From Ariolimax columbianus (Eukaryota > Mollusca > Gastropoda > Stylommatophora > Arionidae): a DNA stretch of 64,000 bases. Both the position numbers and the translations under genes were made by a program. The DNA lies in assembly GCA_036924085.1 (NCBI GenBank), contig JAVGWX010000005.1:37727983-37791982 (forward strand). The letters are read 5' to 3'. The notes under the pieces were generated by a model. The model was not told the DNA's origin, searched no databases, and saw nothing but the letters and a program-made list of their open reading frames with translations. Below are positions 1-10,489 of this stretch, one piece after another. Every line of letters begins with the position of its first letter. The stretch's first letter is position 1.

Positions 1-71
1 CAGAGACAGACACACATACAGACACACAGACAGACATATAGACAGACACACACACACACGCACACACACAC

Positions 72-111
<40 letters not shown>

Positions 112-112
112 T
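1..112. repeat. CA/CAGA microsatellite
   Basis: Dinucleotide CA repeat with interspersed CAGA units. It runs off the window edge, so its true length is unknown. No coding potential. Confidence 0.95.
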
Positions 113-190
113 TGGAAGAAAAGAGAACACGAGATGGCTATGCGCACGCAGACAGTAACATGAACAGAGAATCAGAGAAGAATACATAAG

Positions 191-257
<67 letters not shown>

Positions 258-264
258 ACACATA
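191..264. repeat. CA microsatellite
   Basis: Nearly pure CA dinucleotide tract of about 74 bp with a single T interruption near its end. The stretch from 265 to about 860 holds AT-rich single-copy-looking DNA in which I see no gene or repeat. Confidence 0.95.
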
Positions 265-860
265 AACACGGGCGAAGGAATAAATACCAATTATTGAAAT
301 ATATTTTATTAAATGATAGAGTACAATGCCTTGACGTCACACCGTGCTACCTGATATCAAATAGTCCTCGCTAGACAAAACAGGCAGTATTACAACAAAC
401 CGATCACAATAATGAAGGTTATCTAAGTCAAAATATTTTATTACTGAATATTCGTTCCAACAAGTTCGTTTTCTTCATTTTAAAGTTCTATTCTCTTTTC
501 AGAAGAATATACAAATTATATTTATTCAAATTGTTCTTTGTTCTATTTGAACATCTACTGCATACTTTCTCACTGAAGGGTAGCATTTGTGTATATGCAG
601 TAATGATTTCAATAACAACAATCTTTCAGTATTGTCTTGCTAGCCCCATGTACAATCTTCTTTGTTTTTTTATTCGACAATTATTACAATGGTAGTATCT
701 TATCTGTTACTGATAGGGATGAGAGGAGAATAATATGTCATCATTAAAGTTGGTTTTTATGATATTATAAAGTAAAGCTGCTTGCTACACTCGTGTTATG
801 GGGACACGACATATCGCCAGGACAGAGAGTGTTGAGAGGCATGCTGTCAGAAACGATTGA

Positions 861-1199
861 TAAGATGGAAACAGCATACAACAATTCGACGTTACGCTTC
901 AATGGTTCTCGTGACATATTGACATATCAGGCAATGAGAAAGCGGATAGATTAACAAAACTAGAATCAAGCATTGTTCAAATAAACACACCAGCCACAGG
1001 CAGAAAGGAAAGACTTCAAAACAACTTCAAAGAAGAATGGCTGAACCCATTCACGGAAGGCGCCATATGTAAAGAAGTGACACACCCAAACATTAATGAC
1101 AATATTAACGAACTGCAATCACATCAAACAGAGCAAAATCTTCTAAATTATGACAGAACACATCAGACAAAACAAATACATGGTACAGTCAATAAGTAA
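861..1199 (+). pseudogene. RNase H domain fossil of a LINE (label L)
   Basis: One frame reads DVTLQWFS, a stop at 912-914, then HIDISGNEKADRLTK and about 80 further residues to a stop at 1197-1199. The pattern QW..SH...GNE.AD.L.K is the C-terminal part of the type I RNase H domain carried by RNase H-bearing non-LTR retrotransposons, including the last acidic catalytic residue (D of KAD). Only this end of the domain is visible; the reverse transcriptase is not present nearby. It differs from LINE-B, which reads QWVPSHCNI.GNEEADRLA. Its relatives could include the RNase H fragment near 34,780. Confidence is good for RNase H and low for clade. Confidence 0.7.
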
Positions 1200-2050
1200 C
1201 AGCAATTTTATTATAAATTGTATGGAAGAATATGCACAATATAAAATCTTAATTCATGACACAAAGTTGGTCTCTAGAAATAAGACATGTAGGGTTTGTG
1301 GTGATCGAGCAATATAATGTACAACATAGCCGCCCCAATGTCGACTTGCAGCGTGGAAGAACAACCAGGCGATATTTGTGGTCAGATGTTGTGAAACCTT
1401 CTCAAATCTACAGAAGAATAGAGGTTCAGTATGGTTCAGTTGTTTGATTTAGAGGTGAGTGTATGAATTGTTAGAACAATTTCAAAACGAAGACAAAAGG
1501 TAATTGATGAAGCGATGCGTAGCAGACCAACAAACGTGATAACTGAAACAGCAGATCGACCAGCTAGTTCGTGGCAACAGTCACTACTACTGAAATAGTC
1601 TATGATGACCTCGGTTATAGGAAAGAGTGTAGCAGATCGGTCCCAAGGCAGCTTCCAACGACGTAATAGAGGCGGTGTAAAATTAGTTACGGGTCACGCC
1701 AAAATACATTTTTTCTAGAGGGCATCCACAAGCTAGTGGACAGTTGGACAAAGTGTGTTGTCCACGGTGACTATGTCGAAAAATAAGAATTAACATTTTT
1801 GGTTCGCACTCTTGCAAAAATGTTATTAATACAATTTCTTTTACTAAATGACTGTCACTCGTACATAAACAAGTTATACTCTGCACACGAACATAAATGC
1901 CAGAATGGTACATACCAATATGAAAAAGTGCAGTATTCACTGCTTACTTGCCCAGAACGTGCCACATGCGCAGAACTGTTATTAACTGGCACCCCAACAA
2001 TCACTACTACCGTAAGCGAAACAGATGCAAAATATATTCGTACTTTTAAC
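1200..2050. other. no recognisable feature
   Basis: AT-rich sequence with only short chance open frames of up to 85 codons. None resembles a family I know, and no repeat unit is visible. Confidence 0.5.
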
Positions 2051-2051
2051 T

Positions 2052-2172
2052 AACAACAGCAGCAGCAATAGCACAATCAACAACAACAGCCACAACCACA
2101 TCAAAAACAACAGCAACAACAATAACAACAACAGCAGAAGCAGCAGCAGCGCAGTTGCAACAACAACAACAA
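2052..2172. repeat. CAA/CAG trinucleotide-rich tract
   Basis: Imperfect CAA and CAG triplets with interruptions. The tract is broken by stops in the frame that would give polyglutamine, so it is read as a microsatellite rather than a coding polyQ run. Confidence 0.85.
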
Positions 2173-2353
2173 TATGTTTCTAAAGAAAATCGAATAACAT
2201 GACATAGACGTTTGTGAAAAATGACAGCTCTGCTTGTCTTTGCATTTTAATGAAAACTCGATCGTTAGAATGAGTACTCATCCCAAAAAACAAAAAAAAA
2301 AGTTTTCAAAAATGTTTTTCTTAATAATTTAAGGACATAATCGAGGTCTTAAT

Positions 2354-2494
2354 GATCGTGTAATAGTTGTATGTGTATGTCAGAGAGATCGTGTAATAGT
2401 TGTATGTGTATGTCAGAGAAATCGTGTAATAGTTGAATGTGTATGTCAGAGAGCTCGTGTAAAAGCTGTATGTGTATGTCAGAGAGATCGTGTA
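2354..2494. repeat. 33-bp minisatellite, about 4 copies
   Basis: Units begin near 2354, 2387, 2420 and 2453, each containing GTATGTGTATGTCAGAGA. The unit length is a multiple of three, so the open frames of up to 78 codons on the minus strand here (IHIQLLHDLSD-type repeats) follow from the repeat and are not evidence of a gene. Confidence 0.9.
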
Positions 2495-3344
2495 GCAATG
2501 ATGGGCAGAATAGCTGCAGAATGCAGAGAATGCTACATGAGAACGACCAAGCTTCAATCCAAATGAACATGATCATTAGTGGTCGTACAGCAATCGAATG
2601 ATATATTTATTTTAGCAAGTTGGAAACAAGTTTACAAGTTGTCTTTTAGCCTATTGTTAATACCAAGTATTTCTTATTTACATTGTTAAAGTTAATTCCT
2701 GAAGGAAGTCAGACGCAAAATGGCTATGGAAATTCAGAGGTTGAATAAAATGAGAAACCTATAGCAGAATTCTTATAAAATGACGAACATAAAAATACCC
2801 GGAAGCTTGCGGAAGCAAGACGTGGTCAACCACACAAACACTACGGAAGAAAATTGACTTCTTCGAGCTCACATGTACCATGAGGGTGATCAAAAGGCCG
2901 TGGATAGCGAACAAGAGAAACGTACAATTCCTACAGCAGCTGGATATCGAACAAAACTGGCTTGTAAACACTCCAGGATCCTTAGGATGGTACCTTAAAT
3001 AACGTGTTTTTCAAATTCAAAATGCAGACTCCAGCCCACAAAATCTAAACTTAACAAAAAAACACAATGGTTAGTGACAATAAATGCTCTATATAAAAGG
3101 GGGAAAAATTGAAAATTCAACGCAAAGTATTTGAACCTTCCCCCAGGCCTAGTAAGCATCGGGAAGTTTAAAATACCTACTACGGATCGTCGGTAGCCTT
3201 CGACTACCTGGCAGCAGACATTAACATACCTGTTTGAATTCCATAATTCCAAGTATATGAACACTCCATTTTTCTGAAGAATTGAGAGATGTCATTGGCA
3301 CTGTTTTTGCAGGCTCTGAAGGCCTTTAACACAAACTTCAAATC

Positions 3345-3740
3345 ATGAGAAAAGGCTGTGCAGGTTCGTGCAATCCTGGCGGACTGCTCTCCACAGAAGA
3401 GCAGTATCATGCGAGACTTCTAAAAAGGTTACATAAGAAAAACTGCGAAAGGCCAGAAAAGCCAGTGAACTATCATTGCCTCATGAAACGAACCATCCAT
3501 ACCCTTACTGCTTGCTATTATGCAGATCCCATATCGGACTCGTCAGTCAGACATCTTTTGCACCTATCCACAACCCCGAAATCACAGAATACTCAACTGA
3601 AAGGACTGGTTAACGAAACGAGAAAAGATCTCCATCACTCGTTATGGACTAACTACAGGTATAATCGTTATGTTATTGCTAGCCTGCTAATGCACAATCT
3701 CGCGTTGGCAGAGAAGTATGAAGTAAAGTATTACGCTTAA
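3345..3740 (+). CDS. hypothetical 131-codon ORF
   Basis: An uninterrupted ATG-to-TAA frame of 131 codons, the longest non-repetitive frame in the first 12 kb. It is basic and histidine-rich, with no signal peptide, membrane segment or motif that I recognise. No splice context, promoter or polyadenylation signal clearly supports it, and all neighbours are repeats. It may be a chance frame or an unrecognised transposon fragment. Confidence 0.15.
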   Translation: MRKGCAGSCNPGGLLSTEEQYHARLLKRLHKKNCERPEKPVNYHCLMKRTIHTLTACYYADPISDSSVRHLLHLSTTPKSQNTQLKGLVNETRKDLHHSLWTNYRYNRYVIASLLMHNLALAEKYEVKYYA

Positions 3741-4181
3741 ACACTATTATTGCACAAAAACACCTGATTATAAAACAAGAGGGAGGATATGTGGCACATG
3801 GATAGATAACATACCTGACATACTAAAACAACGCTGAATTACAACCACCATCCCATCACACTTCAACGAAGAAAGGTTCCTGCAGCTCCCCACGCAGATT
3901 ACAGGCGGTGGGAACATGTCAATAAAGGAAGCAAAGCATTTTGGAAAGAGTTTATTCAGTAACAGAGGCATGTGTCACCAAAGTATCTCCTATTGCTTCA
4001 GCGTTCGTACTCAAAAGGCCATTGCAATGTTCTGTTGTAGATTACAGCGAGACTGCGATATTTTCGTCTTTCGGCTGACACATCCAATTTCAGCCACCTT
4101 TATTGGGGTGGAGGAGGGAAGCGTTGGTGCGAGTCGGGGGTTAGAGGTTTGTCTTCACACTGCAATCCCTATTCTCTAAGT

Positions 4182-5096
4182 CAGGCTGCACTAATGCAGC
4201 CTCTTCCCAGGACAGTCGCAGAAGTCGGAACTAAGTCTTAGACAGGCTGCACTAATGCAGCCTCTTCCCAGGACAGTCGCAGAAGTCGGAACTAAGTCTT
4301 AGACAGGCTGCACTAATGCAGCCTCTTCCCAGGACAGTCGCAGAAGTCGGAACTAAGTCTTAGTCAGGCTGCACTAATGCAGCCTCTTCCCAGGACAGTC
4401 GCAGAAGTCGGAACTAAGTCTTAGTCAGGCTGCACTAATGCAGCCTCTTCCCAGGACAGTCGCAGAAGTCGGAACTAAGTCTTAGTCAGGCTGCACTAAT
4501 GCAGCCTCTTCCCAGGACAGTCGCAGAAGTCGGAACTAAGTCTTAGTCAGGCTGCACTAATGCAGCCTCTTCCCAGGACTGTCGCAGAAGTCGGAACTAA
4601 GTCTTAGTCAGGCTGCACTAATGCAGCCTCTTCCCAGGACTGTCGCAGAAGTCGGAACTAAGTCTTAGTCAGGCTGCACTAATGCAGCCTCGTCCCAGGA
4701 CAGTCGCAGAAGTCGGAACTAAGTCTTAGTCAGGCTGCACTAATGCAGCCTCTTCCCAGGACAGTCGCAGAAGTCGGAACTAAGTCTTAGTCAGGCTGCA
4801 CTAATGCAGCCTCTTCCCAGGACTGTCGCCGAAGTCGGAACTAAGTCTTAGTCAGGCTGCACTAATGCAGCCTCTTCCCAGGACTGTCGCAGAAGTCGGA
4901 ACTAAGTCTTAGTCAGGCTGCACTAATGCAGCCTCTTCCCAGGACTGTCGCAGAAGTCGGAACTAAGTCTTAGTCAGGCTGCACTAATGCAGCCTCTTCC
5001 CAGGACTGTCGCAGAAGTCGGAACTAAGTCTTAGTCAGGCTGCACTAATGCAGCCTCTTCCCAGGACTGTCGCAGAAGTCGGAACTAAGTCTTAGT
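4182..5096 (+). repeat. 61-bp satellite, 15 copies, two dyads per unit
   Basis: Fifteen head-to-tail units of exactly 61 bp, with very few differences between copies. Each unit contains the perfect inverted repeat AGGCTGCA-CTAA-TGCAGCCT (8-bp arms, 4-nt loop). From the third unit on, each unit junction carries a second dyad, ACTAAG-T-CTTAGT. Copies 1-6 and 9-10 read GACAGTCGC and copies 7-8 and 11-15 read GACTGTCGC. Blocks of neighbouring copies sharing a variant indicate local homogenisation by unequal exchange or slippage. No open frame of note. Confidence 0.97.
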
Positions 5097-5321
5097 CAGT
5101 TGTGATTTGTCGACCCTGATGCAAACAGCCAGATATGAGTCGCTGGCTGCCTTCACCTCATTCCCTGTGCTGCATATTAGGCACCACATCACAGTATTAT
5201 TAAGGACAGATGGGAAGATATCCATTAACAAAAGCTTGATAATCTGCGGCAGGTCACCATGTGGTAGGAAAGTTTATGTTAGAAACATAATATATATATA
5301 TATATATATTATTGTAATAAG

Positions 5322-5530
5322 CTCTGAAGGCTGCGCAGCCTAGAGGTGAAACTCCCGTCGCCTTTCACAATCCCAACGTTCCGGGTTCGATACCGTTCTG
5401 CACACTTGCCAAGAAACTTATCAGCCAAATAGGTGGCGGTTGTAAGAAGCTACGTTCTGTAAAATGATATGTTACTTACTTTTTGTACTAAGCTGTAATG
5501 TTAATTTAAAAAAAAACATTAAAAAATAAT
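5322..5530 (+). mobile_element. tRNA-derived SINE (label SINE-C)
   Basis: The head contains a box A-like stretch around 5334-5350 (GCGCAGCCTAGAGGTGA) and a canonical internal box B at 5383-5394 (GGGTTCGATACC), spaced as in tRNA genes. A body of about 110 bp follows, ending in an A-rich tail at 5502-5530. The head does not fold as a credible tRNA with acceptor and anticodon stems, so I call it a SINE and not a tRNA gene. An AT dinucleotide run lies just upstream at 5288-5309. I did not find a target-site duplication. Confidence 0.65.
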
Positions 5531-5599
5531 ACGCCACTGTAAAAGACAATTTTTACCCTCAAATAGACTATGCTTTCTTGAAAGCGCTTTGTGAACTAG

Positions 5600-5800
5600 G
5601 ACACACTACTGCTTAAGTGCCAGCTCACAAAGCGCTATTTGAGAAGTGACACTCACCTGGGAATCCGCGACAGCTGATCCTGACGACTTTACCAAAACAA
5701 ATAATTGTGTTACCTGACGTGTGTAACGTCACGGCTCTTGATTCCTCACACGCGCGGTTCACGCAAATCAGCGTTCACGTCTAAATCCGATAGGCCTAAG
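5600..5800 (+). repeat. dispersed repeat, second copy near 29,780
   Basis: The block around CTATTTGAGAAGTG.CACTCACCT, followed by a CGACAGC motif, an ATAATTG motif and a CACGCGC/GTTCACGC segment, recurs in the same order at about 29,775-29,970. The similarity is patchy but collinear, so the two blocks descend from one interspersed repeat of unknown type. Confidence 0.6.
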
Positions 5801-6168
5801 AACTGAATCGGTGGTCCTCAACTAGTGGGGAATTCGCCATGCAGAGTGGGCGGTGGAGGGGTATTTTAGGGTTCACGAGTGGTGTTGGGATCATCGATAA
5901 ACATTGTTGGAATATTGATGTCAAATTAAAAATCCCGTTAACACGTCAAAGTGGCATTTTGGAAATATGGTTAAAGGCCCATATTGTGCTTTTTGACCAG
6001 CGGCGCACACTAGGTTGGGTGGGGAAAGAGGGGGGGGGGGGAGGGTGAAGTGAAGATTGGGTGGGATGGATTAAGGGGGGGATGGAGTGAGAGGGGGTGC
6101 GTGCAATGTGGTTAACATCACGCCAGCCGTCTTTACTTTCCCAGACAGAGGAACTTGGACGCTACTTC

Positions 6169-6985
6169 GGTCAGGTACAATATACTGACCGTGGACATCG
6201 CGTTAGGGTCAGGCACAATATACTGACCGTGGACATCGCGTTAGGGTCAGTTACAATATACTGACCGTGGACATCGTTTTAGGGTCAGATACAATATACT
6301 GACCGTGGACATCGCGTTAGGGTCAGGTACAATATACTGACAGTGGCCATCGCGTTAGGGTCAGGTACAATATACTGTCCGTGGACATCGCGTTAGGGTC
6401 AGGTAAAATATACTGACCGTGGACATCGCGTTAGGGTCAGGCACAATATACTGACCGTGGACATCGCGTTAGGGTCAGGCACAATATACTGACCGTGGAC
6501 ATCGCGTTAGGGTCAGGCACAATATACTGACCGTGGACATCGCGTTAGGGTCAGGTACAATATACTGACCGTGGACATCGCGTTAGGGTCAGGCACAATA
6601 TACTGACCGTGGACATCGCGTTAGGGTAAGGTACAATTTACTGACCGTGGACATCGCGTTAGGGTCAGGTACAATATACTGACCGTGGACATCGCGTTAG
6701 TTTCAGGTACAATATACTGACCGTGGACATCGCGTTAGGGTCAGGTACGATATACTGACCGTGGATATCGCGTTAGGGTCAGGTACAATATACTGACCGT
6801 GGACATCGTGTTAGGGTCAGATACAATATACTGACCGTGGACATCGCGTTAGGGTCAGGCACAATATACTGACCGTGGACATCGCGTTAGGGTCAGGCAC
6901 AATATACTGACCGTGGACATCGCGTTAGGGTCAGGTACAATATACTGATCGTGGACATCGCGTTAGGGTCAGGCACAATAAAATG
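6169..6985 (+). repeat. 38-bp satellite array, left arm, about 21 copies
   Basis: Tandem units of 38 bp of the type GGTCAGGTACAATATACTGA followed by CCGTGGACATCGCGTTAG. Copies differ mainly at the C/T after GTCAGG and at scattered sites. Each unit has short inverted GTCAG...CTGAC arms. The array ends at 6985, where the unit decays into AATAAAATGACC. It is the same family as the array at 9088-9818, read on the other strand. Confidence 0.96.
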
Positions 6986-6999
6986 ACCAATACCACTAT

Positions 7000-7265
7000 C
7001 TCTCTTTCATGTAGCGTTCCCTGTAAACAAGCTGTTTTCAATGCAGTCTGACTGACGAGATGCGGATCAACGTGATCCCCGTAGTAGTGATCGTCACTCA
7101 GAATAAGCCAAGCATAGCACAGACGCTTGAAGGAACTCGGTCCATCTTCATCAGCACGTTCGGGATGTGAGAAAAGCTACTGCAACCCAACACTTGACGC
7201 TCTATTCAAAACGCACAAAAGAGTCGACTTACTCACAGTGAGCATTAAACAACAAGCAACTTTCC
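7000..7265 (+). repeat. inner segment of left inverted arm
   Basis: This segment matches, on the opposite strand, both about 8800-9080 and about 10490-10745. Shared stretches include CATCTCGTCAGTCAG (in reverse complement), CCAAGCATAGCAC and CTTCATCAGCAC. Read on the plus strand it gives EMRINVIPVVV...PSIAQTLEGTRSIFIST before a stop. The other arms give similar peptides, which hints that this part was once coding. Confidence 0.65.
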
Positions 7266-7599
7266 AAGATTATGCTGGTATCCAATTGTTGAAGCTAAGT
7301 CGAGCTCAGGAGCATTTTGCGATCTGAAAGATCATGCACCAGCTGGGGAATAAGCCCCAGTCGCTCAGTTTGGAACCCATTGCACCAACCACTGCTTTAT
7401 TTCAGTTCCCATTGATCTGTGTAAAAGATACACTCAGTTGAAGCTCATTTTTCGTAATGTCTAACTATCAGATGACGCGTACTTGAGTAGGTACTCTTTA
7501 CTGAGTTTTTGGTTTTCATTTTCCTTCGTTGTATTTTGTTCCCTTCTCTGTATTCCGAGAGCTTATTGTCACCCAGTCTGAGGTAGCTCGTGAGGTTGT

Positions 7600-8560
7600 A
7601 TTTTCATTGGTTTGCAGCTATGTCAACAGAACATGTTAGATCCATATCCAGTTCCATCATATCCCTCTTGCACGTCATCATATCCCTCTTGCACGTTTCT
7701 ATGAAACTCATTGATGGTCGGCCAACGGTTTTTCCACCACACGCCAGCTGTATATTTATATTTCTTTGGAGATACTTCTTCTTCTTCTTATTCTTCCTGA
7801 GGCTGTCGACACTGCCATAGGCCTTGTCTAGTGTTGCCACTGGTGATCGCCACATGTGCTTTCTCTGGTCTTCGTTTGTCGAGCAATTTTGCAGTATATG
7901 TTCAGCGGTCATTTCCCTGTACCACAGGTGCATTCGTCACTGCCACCTATCTTCAGTTTATTGAATAGGTGGTACCTGATTCTGTTGTGGCATATACGGA
8001 GTCTGAAGACCACGACCTGCTCTCTTATTTTCAACTGGTAATAGGCATCATTTTTTGTGTAGCCAGTATGTTCTGTTTCCCATTTGGCCATGTATCTGGC
8101 CCTAATAAACCTTTTGGACTCTTCGTAGGTCACACTAGAATCTGGTTGTGGTCTTTGGAGATATAACCGTCATCCATGCGACGAACATGGCCATGCCATC
8201 GCAGCCTTTGCTGCCTAATGAGAGTGTACGTACGTGGGAGACTGGTGCGAAAATGTACCGATGTCATCCATGATATGCCAAGAATGGCGCTTATGCGTCG
8301 TAGATGAACGATGTTAATCCTTTGCATTTGTTTTCCAAAAATTATATATTACGCTACCATAAAGAGGCGTACTGATGACACAATCATTGTCGTATGTGGC
8401 CTTAGTCTTAGCTGCAAGTCTGGGGATTTCCCAGGTACGCGTTATGAGACGGGAAAATATGGCATCAGTTTTGCCAATGCGAATGACTATTTCAGGGTCT
8501 ATAGGGACAGCTTATAATTGTTGAGGAACCTCAGATAAATTATCTGGTCCCCAGCTGTGA
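7600..8560 (-). pseudogene. LINE-D reverse transcriptase C-terminal fossil, split by LINE-B
   Basis: Minus-strand peptides in order: DPEIVIRIGKTDAIFSRLI near 8500, then a TPLYGS..Y stretch, LRRISAILGISW, LRWHGHVRRMDDGYISKD ending near 8150. After the LINE-B insertion (7775-8151) the element resumes as YISKN..IQLACGG.TVGRPS..FIETCKRDM at 7600-7774. This is the typical post-catalytic C-terminal region of endonuclease-bearing LINEs, in which LYGSE, RRILGISW and GHV.RM are recurrent. The RT catalytic core is missing. A short tandem duplication (CKRDMM twice) lies near 7680. It sits in the core of the Foldback-like structure. Confidence 0.75.
7775..8151 (-). mobile_element. LINE-B copy 1, 5'-truncated, with TSD
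   Basis: A 377-bp 3' fragment of LINE-B. The minus strand reads TYEESKRFIRARYMAKWETEHTGY..., YHLFNKLKIGGSDECTCGTGK and MTAEHILQNC, the region after the RNase H domain. A GAA-type tail appears as TTC repeats at 7775-7795. The flanking direct repeat TCTTTGGAGATA occurs at 7763-7774 and 8152-8163. The target was LINE-D. Confidence 0.93.
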
Positions 8561-8799
8561 TTTTGTAGTTGTAGATGGTAATGCACGGGCTTACTTTCCG
8601 TCTTGCCCCAGAACAATTCTGCAGAGAATGCAACTGGGCGAGTATTTGAGCTTAGAGATGAGCGCAAAATATTTGTTGAGGTTCACAGCAAGATGGAATA
8701 TGATTCTGTTTGGATAACGAGAAATACATCATGCGGATTGCCTTTCTCATAAATATTCTTAGCTCTCTGAAATAAACGAAATCTTCAGATGTTGTTGCT

Positions 8800-9080
8800 G
8801 TTGTTGTTGTTGTTCTTGAATTCCCCACGATGAGGAAGTTTATTCTTTTGTGCACTTTGAAAATGGTGTTGGGTAGCGGGTTCATTAGCTTTTTATCTTA
8901 TCTCAAGAGTGCTGATGAAGGTAGATCGGGGTCGACCAGGATGTAGTGCTATGCTTGGTTCCATCTGCTTGCCCCTCACTACTGCGCGGATCACGTCGAT
9001 CCTCACTTCGTTAGCAATACTGTCAGGTGAATCATGTTACAGAGAGAACTGCATTTAAGTCAAGAGCGGTCTTGAACAAC
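8800..9080 (-). repeat. inner segment of second inverted arm
   Basis: The reverse complement of this stretch aligns with 7000-7265. Shared blocks are GGATC.ACGTGATCC, GTAGTGA, CCAAGCATAGCAC, CTTCATCAGCAC, ACCCAACAC and CACAAAAGA. On the minus strand it reads EVRIDVIRAVVRGKQMEPSIALHPGRPRSTFIST (two peptides of under 20 residues joined in one frame). A GTT/CAA triplet tract at about 8795-8816 marks where similarity fades. Confidence 0.65.
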
Positions 9081-9087
9081 ATGTTTA

Positions 9088-9818
9088 CCTGACCCTGACT
9101 AACATAGTCCGATCAGTATGTTTTACCTGACCCTGACTAACATAGTCCGATCAGTATGTTTTACCTGACCCTGACTAACATAGTCCGATCAGTATGTTTT
9201 ACCTGACCCTGACTAACATAGTCCGATCAGTATGTTTCACCTGACCCTGACTAACATAGTCCGATCAGTATGTTTCACCTGACCCTGACTAACATAGTCC
9301 GATCAGTATGTTTTACCTGACCCTGACTAACATAGTCCGATCAGTATGTTTTACCTGACCCTGACTAACATAGTCCGATCAGTATGTTTCACCTGACCCT
9401 GACTAACATAGTCCAATCAGTATGTTTCACCTGACCCTGACTAACATAGTCCGATCAGTATGTTTCACCTGACCCTGACTAACATAGTCCGATCAGTATG
9501 TTTTACCTGACCCTGACTAACATAGTCCGATCAGTATGTTTCACCTGACCCTGACTAACATAGTCCGATCAGTATGTTTTACCTGACCCTGACTAACATA
9601 GTCCGATCAGTATGTTTTACCTGACCCTGACTAACATAGTCCGATCAGTATGTTTCACCTGACCCTGACTAACATAGTCCGATCAGTATGTTTCACCTGA
9701 CCCTGACTAACATAGTCCGATCAGTATGTTTCACCTGACCCTGACTAACATAGTCCGATCAGTATGTTTCACCTGACCCTGACTAACATAGTCCGATCAG
9801 TATGTTTCACCTGACCAG
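9088..9818 (-). repeat. 38-bp satellite array, second arm, about 19 copies
   Basis: Units of 38 bp, CCTGACCCTGACTAACATAG followed by TCCGATCAGTATGTTTTA, with a C/T variant just before the next CCTGACC. Reverse-complemented, the first 23 bp of the unit match the array at 6169-6985 at about 20 positions, whereas the remaining 15 bp have diverged. It is therefore a subfamily of the same satellite in opposite orientation. Confidence 0.95.
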
Positions 9819-9849
9819 GCGTTATTCCCCTCTTCCTTTCTTCAGATGT

Positions 9850-10485
9850 AGAAAAGGAGCAAGTTGAGAAATTGGACGAGAAAGGTAGAGAAAAAATATA
9901 TTGCAATGATCGAGAAACTTCTATGAGTTGTTCTTGCTTTTGGTTTTGAAAACGTGCTCCCAGAATTTGCAATAAATTAAAGTTCACAGCATTTGAAAGC
10001 AATGGAAAATGAATCCAGAAAGTATTTTCCTGAACTGCGCGACGAGGGATTGGATTTAATGCGAAATCTAATCAAATTGCCAATTTATTGAATTCTTGAT
10101 GATTGTCAAAATGAATTTCTAGAAGATTGAATCGGTAGCAAACGGCTTGATCGATGAGAAATCAAATTACACAATTGTGGTCCTTGATGTACGATTGCTG
10201 CCCAAAAGTGACAGAAAGAGCTATCCATGCATTAATTCCAATTGCCTCGACCTGAATTTGTTCAACTCTGTTGCAAGTTAAAAAAGAATAGCCGAGAAAG
10301 TTAACAATCACTACTTTTTGATCGACTGTAATCGTTATCAGCATAAACTGAACGAGAATACCCTGTTATTCTTTTTGAACTTTTCGTTTGTTTAAATATT
10401 CTTCAGTTTACATTGTTAATTATGGATACTCATAAATAATTTCTTCCAAGTTTCATCAAAATTGTTTTTAATTTTGTCAAAGGTA
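9850..10485. other. AT-rich DNA, nothing recognised
   Basis: Between the second and third inverted arms. No repeat unit and no coding frame longer than 77 codons. It may be sequence captured inside the larger inverted-repeat structure or simple host DNA. Confidence 0.4.
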
Positions 10486-10489
10486 ATGT

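Noticed and set aside
3916..4179. 87-codon frame before the 61-bp satellite
   Set aside because: No motif, and the stop lies at the satellite edge. Treated as chance.
4182..5096. CRISPR-like regular repeats
   Set aside because: All regular arrays here are head-to-tail tandem repeats without unique spacers, and the surroundings are eukaryotic transposons.
6169..6985. TTAGGG, the animal telomere word, once per 38-bp unit
   Set aside because: It occurs once every 38 bp inside a longer unit and is not tandem, so it is not an interstitial telomere tract. The related array at 9088-9818 lacks it.
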